Source: Dyadobacter arcticus
Lineage (GTDB): Bacteria > Bacteroidota > Bacteroidia > Cytophagales > Spirosomataceae
DNA: 64,000 nt
Direction: 5' to 3'
NCBI RefSeq assembly: GCF_011762185.1
Contig: NZ_JAASQJ010000001.1
Location: forward strand, 1,240,001-1,304,000
The translations under genes and the position numbers were made by a program. Positions 46,798 to 56,286 of this stretch are shown piece by piece (positions within the stretch are counted from its first letter, which is position 1; each line of letters begins with the position of its first letter). The notes beneath the pieces are model-generated. The model was not told the origin of the DNA. It saw only the letters and a program-made list of their open reading frames with translations, and did not search any database.

Positions 46798-49700
46798 ATG
46801 AAAGAAAAGCTACTTAAAGCCTTGGGTAAGGGTATTATCCCACTCGGGTTATTTCTGCTTTTTGCATCACAATCGGCTTTCGCTCAGGAAAGGACAGTTA
46901 CCGGTAAAGTGACAGACGAAAAAGACCAGGGTTTGCCTGGTGCTACAATTACGATCAAAGGCTCGACCAAAGGTTCCAATGCTGATGCAGCAGGAAATTT
47001 CAGCCTTCCTGGAGTGAATGATTCAGATATCCTTGTGATCAGTTCAATTGGATATCTCAGACAAGAAATCGGCGTGGGCAGCCGCAGTGTAGTTGACTTG
47101 AAACTCGAACCCGATGTAGCGAATCTTCAGGAAGTAGTGGTAACTGCATTGGGTATCTCCAAGGAAACCAGGAAACTGGGCTACTCGGTGACGACTATTG
47201 GCGGTGAGCTGATGACGAAGGCGCGTGAAACGAACGTAGCCAATTCGCTTGCAGGACGGGTTGCAGGTTTGAATGTAAAAGGAACGAGCGGTGGTCCGGG
47301 TGGAACGGCCAAGATCCTGATGCGCGGTATGCCAAGTATGAACTCAGCAGGTTCGCCACTGATCGTCATCAACGGAGTTCCAATGGACAATACGCAAAGA
47401 GGTAGTGCGGGAGAATGGGGTGGCGCAGATGGCGGCGACGGTATTGGTAACCTTAATCCGGACGATGTGGAAAGCATGACCGTCTTGAAAGGTCAGGCAG
47501 CTTCTGCTTTGTTTGGCGCAAGGGCTTCCAATGGTGTGATCCTTATTAAAACCAAATCGGGTAAAAAAGGGGATTTCTCAGTGGATTACAACCTGAACTA
47601 CTCGGCCGATGCACCAAGGGATATGACTGATTTTCAGTACGAGTATGGTCAGGGAATTGGCGGTGTAAAGCCAACTACTGCTGCATTGGCACAACAAACG
47701 GGACGTATGAGCTGGGGAGCCAAATTAGATGGCTCTCAGGTAATCCAGTTTGATGGTAAAATGTATGACTACTCGGCGCAAAAAGACAATGTGAAGAATT
47801 TTTACAGGACAGGTACCAACTTCACAAACAGCTTATCGGTAACCAAAGGAGGTGACAATGGTTCTTTCCGTCTTTCGGTTGCGAACCTGGATACCAAATC
47901 CATTATTCCAAACAGCGGTTTGGGCAGAAAAACCTTCAACCTTACTGCGGACCAGAACATTACCAAAAAGTTGAGCATCAATGTGATGGGCAACTACGTG
48001 ATCGAGAACGTTAAAAATAAGCCACAGCTTAGCGACGGTCCGATGAATGCAAACAACGGAATGTTCCTGGCTACCAACATTGACCAAAGGATACTTTCAC
48101 CTGGATATGATCCTGTGACAGGCAAAGAAATCGTTTTCAGCGATGACGAATACGTGACGAACCCTTATTTTGTTACAAACCAATATGTTAACAATGTCGA
48201 TCGTAAACGTCTGATCTCTGCATTGGCTACCAAATTCCAGTTTACCAGCTGGCTTTATGCACAGGCAAGAATTGGTTATGACAACGCCAATGACCGTACT
48301 TTCAGGGTAACACCTTGGGGAACAGGATATTCTTCTCAGGGAAAAGGTGGTTTGGATGAATTGTCCAACACACAGCGCACTGAGTTGAACGTGGACGGTC
48401 TAATTGGTTTCAATAAGTCGTTGAACAATGATGAATTCACGATTGATGCGATCGTTGGGGCCAATTTGAGAAGGAACAAGTATGAAAAAATTCAGGTCGG
48501 CGGTGGTCCTTTCGTATTGCCTTATCTGTACAGTTTCAACAACGTGGTCAATTTCAGCAGGGATTACGGCGTTTCCAACACCGAGGTACAGTCTGCCTAT
48601 TATAGCGTTGATTTAGGTTATAAAGGGTTTTTGAACCTAAGCACTACGGGACGTTATGATACTTACTCCACTTTGCCAAGTGCAGCAAGAAGCATTTTCA
48701 CTCCTTCTGTAACCGGTTCCTTCATCTTCAATGATTTGTTCGACGTTCCAAACCTGAGCTTTGGTAAAGTTCGTGCATCCTACGCGCGTACCAGCGGCGA
48801 GCCTACAAGTGCTTACGGAACCGCGATTTATTATGGCGTTGGTAATGCATTCAACGGGGTGCCAACTGGTAATTTCAGCGATCAGCTTCCAAACTTGTTC
48901 CTGAAACCATTTACAAAAAGCGAAGTTGAAGTAGGTCTTGAACTTAAATTCTTTGGCAACCGCCTGGGTCTTGATCTTGCTTACTACAATCAGAAAACAG
49001 AAAACGAAATCATGCCAGCCAATTACAGTAGCTCAACAGGTTACGTAAGAGGTGTTGTAGGATCGGGTTCAGTTCAAAACCGCGGTTTGGAAGTGCTGGT
49101 GACAGGATCGCCTATCAAAACTTCAAAAGTGAACTGGAATGTTTCCTTCAACCTGACGTCGGTTAAAAACAAGATACTTCAGACAGATGCGGACAACAGC
49201 CCGATCACATTGGGTTCAAACCGGGCTACGCTGGGTAATGCTGTTACTGCGTTCGTAGTAGGCAAAGCAGGACCTCAGATCCGCGCTTATGATTATCAGT
49301 ATGCAAGCAATGGCGAAATCGTGGTAGATCCGTCGGGTTATCCTGTTCGCGGTAACCTCGTTGACCTGGGTACTGTTCTGCCTACATTATATGGTGGTTT
49401 GAACAACGAATTCAATCTGGGAGACCTTAATATTTCATTCCTGATAGACTATAACTATGGTAACAAAATCCTTTCAGCTACCGAAAACTATGCTTACAGA
49501 AGAGGTTTGCATAAGGCTACATTGGAAGGACGTGATGGGATTACCACAGGTGTTTCCGAAGGCGGGGTGGCTAACACGGTTCAGGCAACTGCGCAGGGAT
49601 ATTACACGGCTTTGGCCAACAACATTACCAAGCTGAGTGTGGTGGACGGTGATTTTATCAAACTTCGCCAGTTCACGATCGGTTACAGTATCCCAAGCAG

Positions 49701-49899
49701 ACTGATCGAAAATTGGAAGCTGATCCGTGCTGTAAACGTTTCCCTGGTTTCGCGGAACTTGTTTTACATCATGAAGAAAACAACAAACATTGATCCGGAA
49801 GCAACATTTGGTGCCAACCTGAACTACTCAGGTATCGAGGGCACCAGCTTGCCTTCAACACGTAACTATGGTGTCAATGTAAACTTTAAGTTTAAATGA
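46798..49899 (+). CDS. SusC/RagA-family TonB-dependent receptor, EVVVTALGIS class (pair 4)
   Basis: The 1033-aa receptor has a signal peptide (SAFA|QE, about residue 29), a CarboxypepD_reg-like domain (TGKVTDEKDQGLPGATITIK, NADAAGNFSLPG), QEVVVTALGISKETRKLGYS (about 111-130), and a plug with ANSLAGRVAGLNVKGTSGGP, LIVINGVPMDNTQ and ALFGARASNGVILIKTKSG. The barrel ends NYGVNVNFKFK. It is a clear paralogue of the receptor at 38383. Its TGA stop overlaps the ATG of the SusD gene (ATGA), so translation of the pair is probably coupled. The operon continues for four more genes. Confidence 0.97.
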   Translation: MKEKLLKALGKGIIPLGLFLLFASQSAFAQERTVTGKVTDEKDQGLPGATITIKGSTKGSNADAAGNFSLPGVNDSDILVISSIGYLRQEIGVGSRSVVDLKLEPDVANLQEVVVTALGISKETRKLGYSVTTIGGELMTKARETNVANSLAGRVAGLNVKGTSGGPGGTAKILMRGMPSMNSAGSPLIVINGVPMDNTQRGSAGEWGGADGGDGIGNLNPDDVESMTVLKGQAASALFGARASNGVILIKTKSGKKGDFSVDYNLNYSADAPRDMTDFQYEYGQGIGGVKPTTAALAQQTGRMSWGAKLDGSQVIQFDGKMYDYSAQKDNVKNFYRTGTNFTNSLSVTKGGDNGSFRLSVANLDTKSIIPNSGLGRKTFNLTADQNITKKLSINVMGNYVIENVKNKPQLSDGPMNANNGMFLATNIDQRILSPGYDPVTGKEIVFSDDEYVTNPYFVTNQYVNNVDRKRLISALATKFQFTSWLYAQARIGYDNANDRTFRVTPWGTGYSSQGKGGLDELSNTQRTELNVDGLIGFNKSLNNDEFTIDAIVGANLRRNKYEKIQVGGGPFVLPYLYSFNNVVNFSRDYGVSNTEVQSAYYSVDLGYKGFLNLSTTGRYDTYSTLPSAARSIFTPSVTGSFIFNDLFDVPNLSFGKVRASYARTSGEPTSAYGTAIYYGVGNAFNGVPTGNFSDQLPNLFLKPFTKSEVEVGLELKFFGNRLGLDLAYYNQKTENEIMPANYSSSTGYVRGVVGSGSVQNRGLEVLVTGSPIKTSKVNWNVSFNLTSVKNKILQTDADNSPITLGSNRATLGNAVTAFVVGKAGPQIRAYDYQYASNGEIVVDPSGYPVRGNLVDLGTVLPTLYGGLNNEFNLGDLNISFLIDYNYGNKILSATENYAYRRGLHKATLEGRDGITTGVSEGGVANTVQATAQGYYTALANNITKLSVVDGDFIKLRQFTIGYSIPSRLIENWKLIRAVNVSLVSRNLFYIMKKTTNIDPEATFGANLNYSGIEGTSLPSTRNYGVNVNFKFK

Positions 49900-51512
49900 A
49901 AAACACAATGAAAAAGAAATTCATAACAATAATACTTGCCGCTGGACTGCTTCCGGTTGCCTGTACCGATGATTTTGATGCGCTGAACACAGACCCGACG
50001 AAGTCATCCTCGACGACTTTTGATGCTAACCTGTTGTTGCCGAGTGTTCAATGGAAATATGTAAGTTCTACTGCGGGATATAGCGGTGCAATCCTTTTCC
50101 AAAGCATGTGGGTTCAGATCCTGGCTTCTACGACCTCAGGCGCTGCCAACTATTATTCCAATGCGGATAAGTACGTGATATCCAGCAATACCAATTCCTA
50201 CCTGGCAAGTACCTGGAACGGGGATTATAGCGCGGCAAGTTTTGCCTATGAAATGGAGCAGCTTACCAAGGACAAGCCAGCATTGGCGAACCTGGGCAAC
50301 ATTGCGATCATTATGCAGGTACAGTCACTGGCAACCATTTCGGATGTTTACGGGGACATTCCTTATTCTGAGGCACTTCAGGCTAAAAGCGGAACAACAC
50401 TGCCGGTTTACGACGCCCAGGAGAGCATTTACAAATCATTGCTTGCCAAGCTGGAAACAGCAACAGCCGCATTGGATGCTTCAAAGCCAATCCCTACCAA
50501 CGATGCATTTGCAAATTACAAGGGAGATATCAGCAAGTGGAAAAAGTACGGCTATTCACTGATGCTTAAAATGGCCATGCGCCTGGTTAAAACGGATCCA
50601 GCAACTGCTAAAACCTATGCAGAAAAAGCAGCAGCAGGCGGAACATTTGCCAGCATGGCAGACGATGCTTACGTGATCGGTGACGATGCGAATGGTTATA
50701 CCAATGGAAATGCTTCTGCTTTGGCTACGCCAGCGGATCTCTATCAGGTGAGATGGAGCAAAACGCTGATCGACTTCCTAAAAGCAAAAGGTGATCCAAG
50801 GCTTTCAAAAATCGCCGAGGTACCCATTGCCGGATTGGCAGGAAACCAGAATGCAGCAGCAGGAAGTTCTGACGTGGCCATACAAATGGGTTTGCCAAAT
50901 GGTTATGATCTGAATGGTGGAGCGACAGACATTACGAAAGCCGCGGGGTTCCCGGGTGCTAACGGAACTGGCGGTGATGCGACTCCAATCGGAAAATATT
51001 CCCGACCAACTGGCATTTACAGGGCCAGAGGGGGTCCACTTTTCGTACTGACTTTTGCTGAAACTGAATTGCTTTTGGCAGAAGCTGCGACACGTGGTTT
51101 CGCAGTTGGCACAACAACAGCGGCAGTTCACTATAAAAATGCGGTTTCTGCGGGTATCCAGGCATTGGGCCGCTTTGGCGCAGCAGCTGAGATTACGCCT
51201 GCGGTTGCGGATGCATTTGCAACAGCCCATCCATTGGTTGCTGGCAATGCATTGGAACAGATCAATACGGAATACTGGGCAACAACTGGTATCCTGTTCA
51301 ACTTTGTTGAATCGTGGAATAACTGGAAAAGATCGGGTTTTCCTAACCTTACCCCGGTTAACTACGTCGGCAACTTTTCCGGCGGTATGATCCCGAGAAG
51401 ACAACTTTACCCAACCGGTGAAGCAACATTGAACGGTGCCAATTACAATGAAGCAGTTGGAAGACTTTCCGGCGGCGACAAATGGCAATCACGCGTTTGG
51501 TGGGATAAATAA
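49896..51512 (+). CDS. SusD-like-2 family surface lipoprotein (pair 4)
   Basis: The 538-aa lipoprotein (LPVAC, Cys23, then TDDFD) overlaps the SusC stop by four bases; ATG 49908 is an alternative start that avoids the overlap. Family features are FDALNTDPTKSS, SLATISDVYGDIPYSEALQA, KKYGYSLMLKMAMRLVKTDP, FAETELLLAEAATRGFA and NNWKRSGFPNL, ending WWDK. It shares its build with the protein at 41484 and is distinct from the RagB-type partners of pairs 1 and 2. Two consecutive hairpins follow before the FG-GAP gene. Confidence 0.96.
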   Translation: MKNTMKKKFITIILAAGLLPVACTDDFDALNTDPTKSSSTTFDANLLLPSVQWKYVSSTAGYSGAILFQSMWVQILASTTSGAANYYSNADKYVISSNTNSYLASTWNGDYSAASFAYEMEQLTKDKPALANLGNIAIIMQVQSLATISDVYGDIPYSEALQAKSGTTLPVYDAQESIYKSLLAKLETATAALDASKPIPTNDAFANYKGDISKWKKYGYSLMLKMAMRLVKTDPATAKTYAEKAAAGGTFASMADDAYVIGDDANGYTNGNASALATPADLYQVRWSKTLIDFLKAKGDPRLSKIAEVPIAGLAGNQNAAAGSSDVAIQMGLPNGYDLNGGATDITKAAGFPGANGTGGDATPIGKYSRPTGIYRARGGPLFVLTFAETELLLAEAATRGFAVGTTTAAVHYKNAVSAGIQALGRFGAAAEITPAVADAFATAHPLVAGNALEQINTEYWATTGILFNFVESWNNWKRSGFPNLTPVNYVGNFSGGMIPRRQLYPTGEATLNGANYNEAVGRLSGGDKWQSRVWWDK

Positions 51513-51520
51513 ATGGTATG

Positions 51521-51556
51521 AAAGCGGTAAGGAATGTAAATTTCTTACCGCTTTCA
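51521..51556 (+). terminator. First hairpin after SusD (pair 4)
   Basis: A 12-bp perfect stem GAAAGCGGTAAG / CTTACCGCTTTC (51521-51532 with 51545-51556), extendable by three pairs with one wobble. It is followed by AAATAAAA rather than a T-run, so it may stabilise the upstream mRNA end. Confidence 0.6.
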
Positions 51557-51581
51557 AATAAAATGACTACGCTAAGTTTTA

Positions 51582-51610
51582 ACTTCAACCTAAAGTTGAA
51601 GTTTTTTTAT
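51582..51610 (+). terminator. Intrinsic terminator ahead of FG-GAP/UnbV copy 3
   Basis: A 9-bp stem AACTTCAAC / GTTGAAGTT (51582-51590 with 51596-51604), 5-nt loop, then TTTTTATTTAT. It lies 36 nt before the FG-GAP start at 51646. Confidence 0.85.
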
Positions 51611-51645
51611 TTATAGTAAATTCCCCTGATCGGCATAAGTACTGA

Positions 51646-54600
51646 ATGAATACCAACGGGCGCCTTCGTTACCTCTTCTTTTCGTTTATTCTGGCATTTG
51701 CTGTGTCGGCAGCCTGGGCGCAGCAACCTTTGTTCAGGCTTCTTCCGCCAAAGCAAACCGGCGTTGAGTTTATCAATAGCATTAATGAAGACGAGAGCCA
51801 GAACGTCATGTCCTACGAATATTTTTACAACGGCGGCGGCGTGGCGGTTGGGGACCTTAATAATGACGGTTTCGACGATCTTTTCTTCACCTCCAACATG
51901 GGGCCCAATAAGCTCTACCTGAATCTCGGAGCGACGAAAGATCAGGCTTTGAAATTCAAAGACATTACTTCCAGTGCTGCAAAAGGGCTTGAAGGCCGCA
52001 AAGGCGGATGGAAAACCGGGGTTACCATGGCCGATGTTAATGGCGACGGGTTATTGGACATTCATATTTGCTATTCGGGAAAAGTGGATGATGAAAAGCG
52101 CAAGAACCAGCTCTTCATCAACCAGGGAAATCTGAAATTTATTGAACAGGCAGCGCAGTACGGCCTGGACAACATTAGTTACAGCACGCAAGCCGCATTT
52201 TTTGATTATGATAATGATGGCGACCTGGATATGATGCTGCTGAACCATAGTGTTAAGAAGATTGACAATATGGAGTTGGCCAAGTTCAAAACCGAAACCG
52301 ACGCATTGGCCGGGAACAAGCTCTTTGAAAACCAGAAAAACCATTTTGTAGAAGTTACGCAAAAGGCGGGCATTCACCAGTACCCGCTGACATTCGGGCT
52401 GGGTATTGCAATCTCAGATGTGAATCAGGACGGCTGGGAAGATATTTACGTTACCAACGACTATAACGAGTCCGACTACCTGTATATCAATAACCAGGAC
52501 GGGACATTTAAAGACGTTACCCAGCAATATTTCAGGCATATCGCCCAATTCTCGATGGGTATCGACATTGCGGATTTCAACAATGACGGTCTTCCTGATA
52601 TCATGTCGCTGGATATGCTGCCTGAGGACAATCAGCGGCAGAAGTTGTTGCAATTGCAGGAAAATTACGAGTCGTTTGAGCTGATGCAGCAGCAAAACCT
52701 GCACAAGCAATATATGCGCAATATGCTGCAGCTGAACAACGGCGACGGCACATTCAGTGAGATCGCGCAGGTTTCGGGTGTTTCCAATACCGATTGGAGC
52801 TGGAGTCCGCTTTTTGCTGATTTTGACAATGATGGCTTCAAGGATCTTTTTGTTTCAAATGGCTATCTGAGGGATTACACCAATAAGGATTTTTTAAAAT
52901 ACTGGGGGGATTACAAATTTAAAAGAGCGGTTGATAAGGCTCCGTTTCAATTGATGGACCTGATTAAGGCGATGCCCTCCACCAAACTTGCCAGCTACAT
53001 TTTCCGGAATAATCAGGATCTTACTTTCGCTAAAAAACAACAGGAATGGGGATTAATGGAGCCCGCCGTTTCAAGTGGCGCCGTATATGCCGATCTGGAC
53101 AATGACGGCGACCTCGATTTGGTTGTGAACAACATTAATGATCCTGCTTTTGTATATCAGAATATGGCCGTGGAGCAGGGCGGCGGTTCTTGGTTGCAAT
53201 TGAGTTTGAAACAGAAATCCGGGAACGGGAATAGCATTGGGGCCAGGGTTTATGTTTTTAATAAAGGGAAACTGCAATACCAGGAGCTGAATCCAAACAG
53301 AGGTTACCTTTCCTGCACACCATTGCGACTGCATTTTGGATTGGGTAAGGAAACTGCTGCGGATTCGGTGAAGATTATTTGGCCCGATGGAAGTGTAGAA
53401 ATCAGGAAAGAGGTAAAGGCCAATCAGTTGCTGGTAATTGAGAAACAAGATGGTAAAAAACCTGCGAAAACAGCGTCCGTTAAGTCGTCAACATTGTTTC
53501 AGAAAGAGGGAAATCTGGTTACCTACCAGCATGAAGGCTTTAATGAAAACGACTTCAAGCGACAGCCGCTGATGCTGACCATGTATTCGCAAACCGGGCC
53601 GATTATTGCAAAAGGAGATGTGAACAAGGATGGGCTGGACGATATTTTTGTGAGCGGCGACCAGAACAAGCAGGCGAAGATCTGGTTGCAGAATGAAAAA
53701 GGGACATTCAAAGAAATGCCCGATTTCGCGATAGGCGACGAGAATGTTTCCGCCACTTCCTGCGCCGTTTTTTTTGACGCTAATGGCGATGGTTTTGATG
53801 ATTTGTATGTCGCAAAAGGCGGTTACTCGCTTTTTGAACCCAATACCTATTCTTTACAGGATGAAATTTACCTAAATGATGGAAAAGGCAAGCTGAATTT
53901 ATCCGTGCTCTCCATTCCCAACATGAAAGCCAGCAGCAAGTCCTGTGTGCGGCCATTTGATTTTGACAAGGATGGCGACCTGGACCTTTTTGTCGGAGGA
54001 CGCATTATTCCGGGCCGTTATCCCGAATCTCCGGTTTCTTTCCTGCTTGTGAATGATGGGAAAGCCAATTTTACAATAAAAGAATCGCCGTTCTTCAAGG
54101 TAGGTATGGTGACGGATGCACAATGGTCGGACCTGAATGCGGACGGTAAAGTAGAACTGGTTATTGTGGGAGAAATGATGCCGGTTAAGGTATTCAGTTT
54201 CAATGGAAAAGATTTTGAGGATAAAACAGCGCAGTATTTCAAAGACGAAGAAACTGGTTTTTGGTCCGCGTTGAAAATAGAAGACCTGGATGGGGATGGA
54301 AAACCAGATATGGTAGCCGGAAATCTTGGATTGAACTCCCAAATCAAAGCATCGAAGGACGAGCCAGCTGAACTATATTTTGCCGACTTTGATAAAAATG
54401 GCTCTATTGATCCATTTTTTAGTTTTTATGTTCAGGGGAAATCCTATCCATTTGTAAGCCGGGATGAGCTTAACGATCAGATTTACCCGATGCGGAAGAA
54501 GTTCGGCTTTTACAGAGATTACGCGAATGCTTCCATCAAAGAAATGTTTTCACAGACGGAGCTGGACAATGCAACCAAGCTCGAAGCCAAAGAAATAAGA

Positions 54601-54963
54601 ACGGTTATGTTCCGGAACAAGGACGCTGGCTTTGAAAAACAGGGATTGCCCATTGAAGCGCAATTTGCCCCGGTAACTTCTATATCGGTAAAGGATTATA
54701 ACAATGATGGCAAAAAAGACTTGCTTTTGTTGGGTAATAAAATGGATAACCGCCTTAAATTGGGAAGCATGGATGCCAATTACGGCTGCTTGCTTACCGG
54801 GGACGGAAAAGGGGCATTTACCTATCAAGGCCAGCCAGTATCCGGCTTGTCAGTAGTTGGGGATGTTAAGTCGGCCATCGACATGACCATTGGAAAGCAT
54901 CCTTATATTGTGGTTGGTGCTTTTAACCAGACCCTACAATTTTATAAAAATGAAAAAAAGTAA
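51646..54963 (+). CDS. FG-GAP/VCBS-repeat secreted protein with ASPIC/UnbV domain, copy 3
   Basis: The 1105-aa protein has the double-propeller plus UnbV plan of the other two copies: FYNGGGVAVGDLNNDGFDDL, DVNGDGLLDIHI, DYDNDGDLDMML, DVNQDGWEDIYV, DFDNDGFKDLFV; UnbV at about 528-600 (NSIGARVYVFNKG, LRLHFGLGKE, IIWPDGS); then DVNKDGLDDIFV, DANGDGFDDLYV, DFDKDGDLDLFV. Unlike copies 1 and 2 it has an ordinary signal peptide (SAAWA|QQ, about residue 25) and no lipobox cysteine, so it is soluble or held by partners. Its TAA overlaps the ATG of the haloperoxidase-like gene by one base, implying coupled translation. Confidence 0.9.
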   Translation: MNTNGRLRYLFFSFILAFAVSAAWAQQPLFRLLPPKQTGVEFINSINEDESQNVMSYEYFYNGGGVAVGDLNNDGFDDLFFTSNMGPNKLYLNLGATKDQALKFKDITSSAAKGLEGRKGGWKTGVTMADVNGDGLLDIHICYSGKVDDEKRKNQLFINQGNLKFIEQAAQYGLDNISYSTQAAFFDYDNDGDLDMMLLNHSVKKIDNMELAKFKTETDALAGNKLFENQKNHFVEVTQKAGIHQYPLTFGLGIAISDVNQDGWEDIYVTNDYNESDYLYINNQDGTFKDVTQQYFRHIAQFSMGIDIADFNNDGLPDIMSLDMLPEDNQRQKLLQLQENYESFELMQQQNLHKQYMRNMLQLNNGDGTFSEIAQVSGVSNTDWSWSPLFADFDNDGFKDLFVSNGYLRDYTNKDFLKYWGDYKFKRAVDKAPFQLMDLIKAMPSTKLASYIFRNNQDLTFAKKQQEWGLMEPAVSSGAVYADLDNDGDLDLVVNNINDPAFVYQNMAVEQGGGSWLQLSLKQKSGNGNSIGARVYVFNKGKLQYQELNPNRGYLSCTPLRLHFGLGKETAADSVKIIWPDGSVEIRKEVKANQLLVIEKQDGKKPAKTASVKSSTLFQKEGNLVTYQHEGFNENDFKRQPLMLTMYSQTGPIIAKGDVNKDGLDDIFVSGDQNKQAKIWLQNEKGTFKEMPDFAIGDENVSATSCAVFFDANGDGFDDLYVAKGGYSLFEPNTYSLQDEIYLNDGKGKLNLSVLSIPNMKASSKSCVRPFDFDKDGDLDLFVGGRIIPGRYPESPVSFLLVNDGKANFTIKESPFFKVGMVTDAQWSDLNADGKVELVIVGEMMPVKVFSFNGKDFEDKTAQYFKDEETGFWSALKIEDLDGDGKPDMVAGNLGLNSQIKASKDEPAELYFADFDKNGSIDPFFSFYVQGKSYPFVSRDELNDQIYPMRKKFGFYRDYANASIKEMFSQTELDNATKLEAKEIRTVMFRNKDAGFEKQGLPIEAQFAPVTSISVKDYNNDGKKDLLLLGNKMDNRLKLGSMDANYGCLLTGDGKGAFTYQGQPVSGLSVVGDVKSAIDMTIGKHPYIVVGAFNQTLQFYKNEKK

Positions 54964-56279
54964 TGCATAAAATACTGACCGTCTTATTGCTTTGCTGCCA
55001 GCTTTCATTTGCAAATGTATGGAAGGACGAGTTGCGTACGCATTTGCAGCCGGCTGTTTTTTCGGTTACAATGGTGATGATCCATGATGTTGTGAACCCG
55101 CCCGCAGCTTCCCGTTTTTACACATATTGCATGATGGGCGCCTACGAAATCGTGGCGCAGAACAATAAGAAAATTCTTTCCCCCACCACATTCATTCCCA
55201 GCATCAAACCTATTACCATTGAAGCGGGCAGCGAATACGACTACCGGATTGCAGCGCTGTATTGCATCCTGGAAACCGGTCGGCTGATCCTTCCGTCGGG
55301 ATCTATGCTGGAAGAAGACCAGAAAAAACTCATCATTGCTTTGCTGCGGGAAGGCTATTCACAAAAAACCATTGACCTGGCCATCGCAGTGTCCGAAGAA
55401 GTTGCAAAGAAACTTGCCGCCAATGCTGCCACCGACGGATATCTGAAACTGAGCACCCGGGTAAGGTACCGGCCCAAAAAAGGCGATGCTTACTGGTTTC
55501 CAACACCGCCCGGATATATAGAAGGCATTGAGCCGCATTGGAAAACGATCCGCCCGATGATGATCGATTCGAGCGGCCAGTTTGTTCCAAAACCTCCGGT
55601 TGCTTTTAGTAAGGATACTTCCAGTGAATTTTATAAAATGACAAAGGAAGTGTATCTGGTGGGAAAAAACCTGACGGAAAAAGAACGGTTCATCGCCTCG
55701 TATTGGGATTGCAACCCGTTCGCGATCAATACTTCCGGCCATATGTCGATCGGTTTTAAAAAGATCAGCCCGGGCGGACATTGGATGAACATTACCGGCA
55801 TTGCCACCACAAAGGCGAACCTGGACGTTGATCAGGGTATTCTGGTCCATGCATTGGCAGCGGCAACATTAATGGATGCGTTCATCAGTTGCTGGGACGA
55901 AAAATACCGCAGCAGCAGGGTACGGCCTGAAACAGTCATCACCCGATCCATCGATCAAAAATGGCAACCGCTTTTGCAGACGCCGCCATTTCCCGAGTAT
56001 ACCAGTGGGCATAGCGTAATATCAACAGCTGTTTCGGAGACGTTAACCTATTTATTAGGCGACAATTTTTCCTTCCGCGACGATACCGAAGTCATTTTTG
56101 ATCTCCCTACCCGCGACTTCAAATCATTTCGCCACGCAGCCGAAGAAGCCGCCATTTCGCGACTCTACGGCGGCATACATTACCGCGACGCCATCGAGAA
56201 TGGCCAGGCCCAGGGGAAAGCAATTGGTCAGTTTATTGTGGAGAAACTAAAGAGTAATGGGATAAAACCTGTTATTTGA
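54963..56279 (+). CDS. Vanadium-dependent haloperoxidase-like/PAP2-family enzyme
   Basis: The 438-aa exported protein (signal peptide ending near SFA|N, residue 18) has the vanadate- or phosphate-binding triad of the haloperoxidase/PAP2 superfamily: KYRSSRVRP (K-x6-RP, about 314-322), PPFPEYTSGHSV (SGH near 348) and SRLYGGIHYRD (about 398-408). In the last motif the spacing from His to Asp is two residues, where the textbook pattern has three. The N-terminal helical region (MIHDVVNPPAASRFYTYCMM) is usual for the bacterial group. It could oxidise halides or act as a phosphatase; sequence alone does not separate these. It is coupled to FG-GAP/UnbV copy 3 by a one-base overlap. Confidence 0.87.
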   Translation: MHKILTVLLLCCQLSFANVWKDELRTHLQPAVFSVTMVMIHDVVNPPAASRFYTYCMMGAYEIVAQNNKKILSPTTFIPSIKPITIEAGSEYDYRIAALYCILETGRLILPSGSMLEEDQKKLIIALLREGYSQKTIDLAIAVSEEVAKKLAANAATDGYLKLSTRVRYRPKKGDAYWFPTPPGYIEGIEPHWKTIRPMMIDSSGQFVPKPPVAFSKDTSSEFYKMTKEVYLVGKNLTEKERFIASYWDCNPFAINTSGHMSIGFKKISPGGHWMNITGIATTKANLDVDQGILVHALAAATLMDAFISCWDEKYRSSRVRPETVITRSIDQKWQPLLQTPPFPEYTSGHSVISTAVSETLTYLLGDNFSFRDDTEVIFDLPTRDFKSFRHAAEEAAISRLYGGIHYRDAIENGQAQGKAIGQFIVEKLKSNGIKPVI

Positions 56280-56286
56280 GAAAGCA

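Noticed and set aside
50805..51488. Minus-strand open frame of 227 codons inside the SusD gene of pair 4
   Set aside because: Antisense shadow of a well-supported gene; Cys/Ser/Arg-rich, with no recognisable domain or start context.
8700..54700. DNA-level repeats in FG-GAP genes as tandem repeats or recombination sites
   Set aside because: The recurrence is at protein level (DxDxDGxxD loops); the DNA between copies is too diverged to be a nucleotide repeat.
55359..55850. Minus-strand open frame of 163 codons inside the haloperoxidase-like gene
   Set aside because: Shadow of a strongly supported enzyme gene; no family features.
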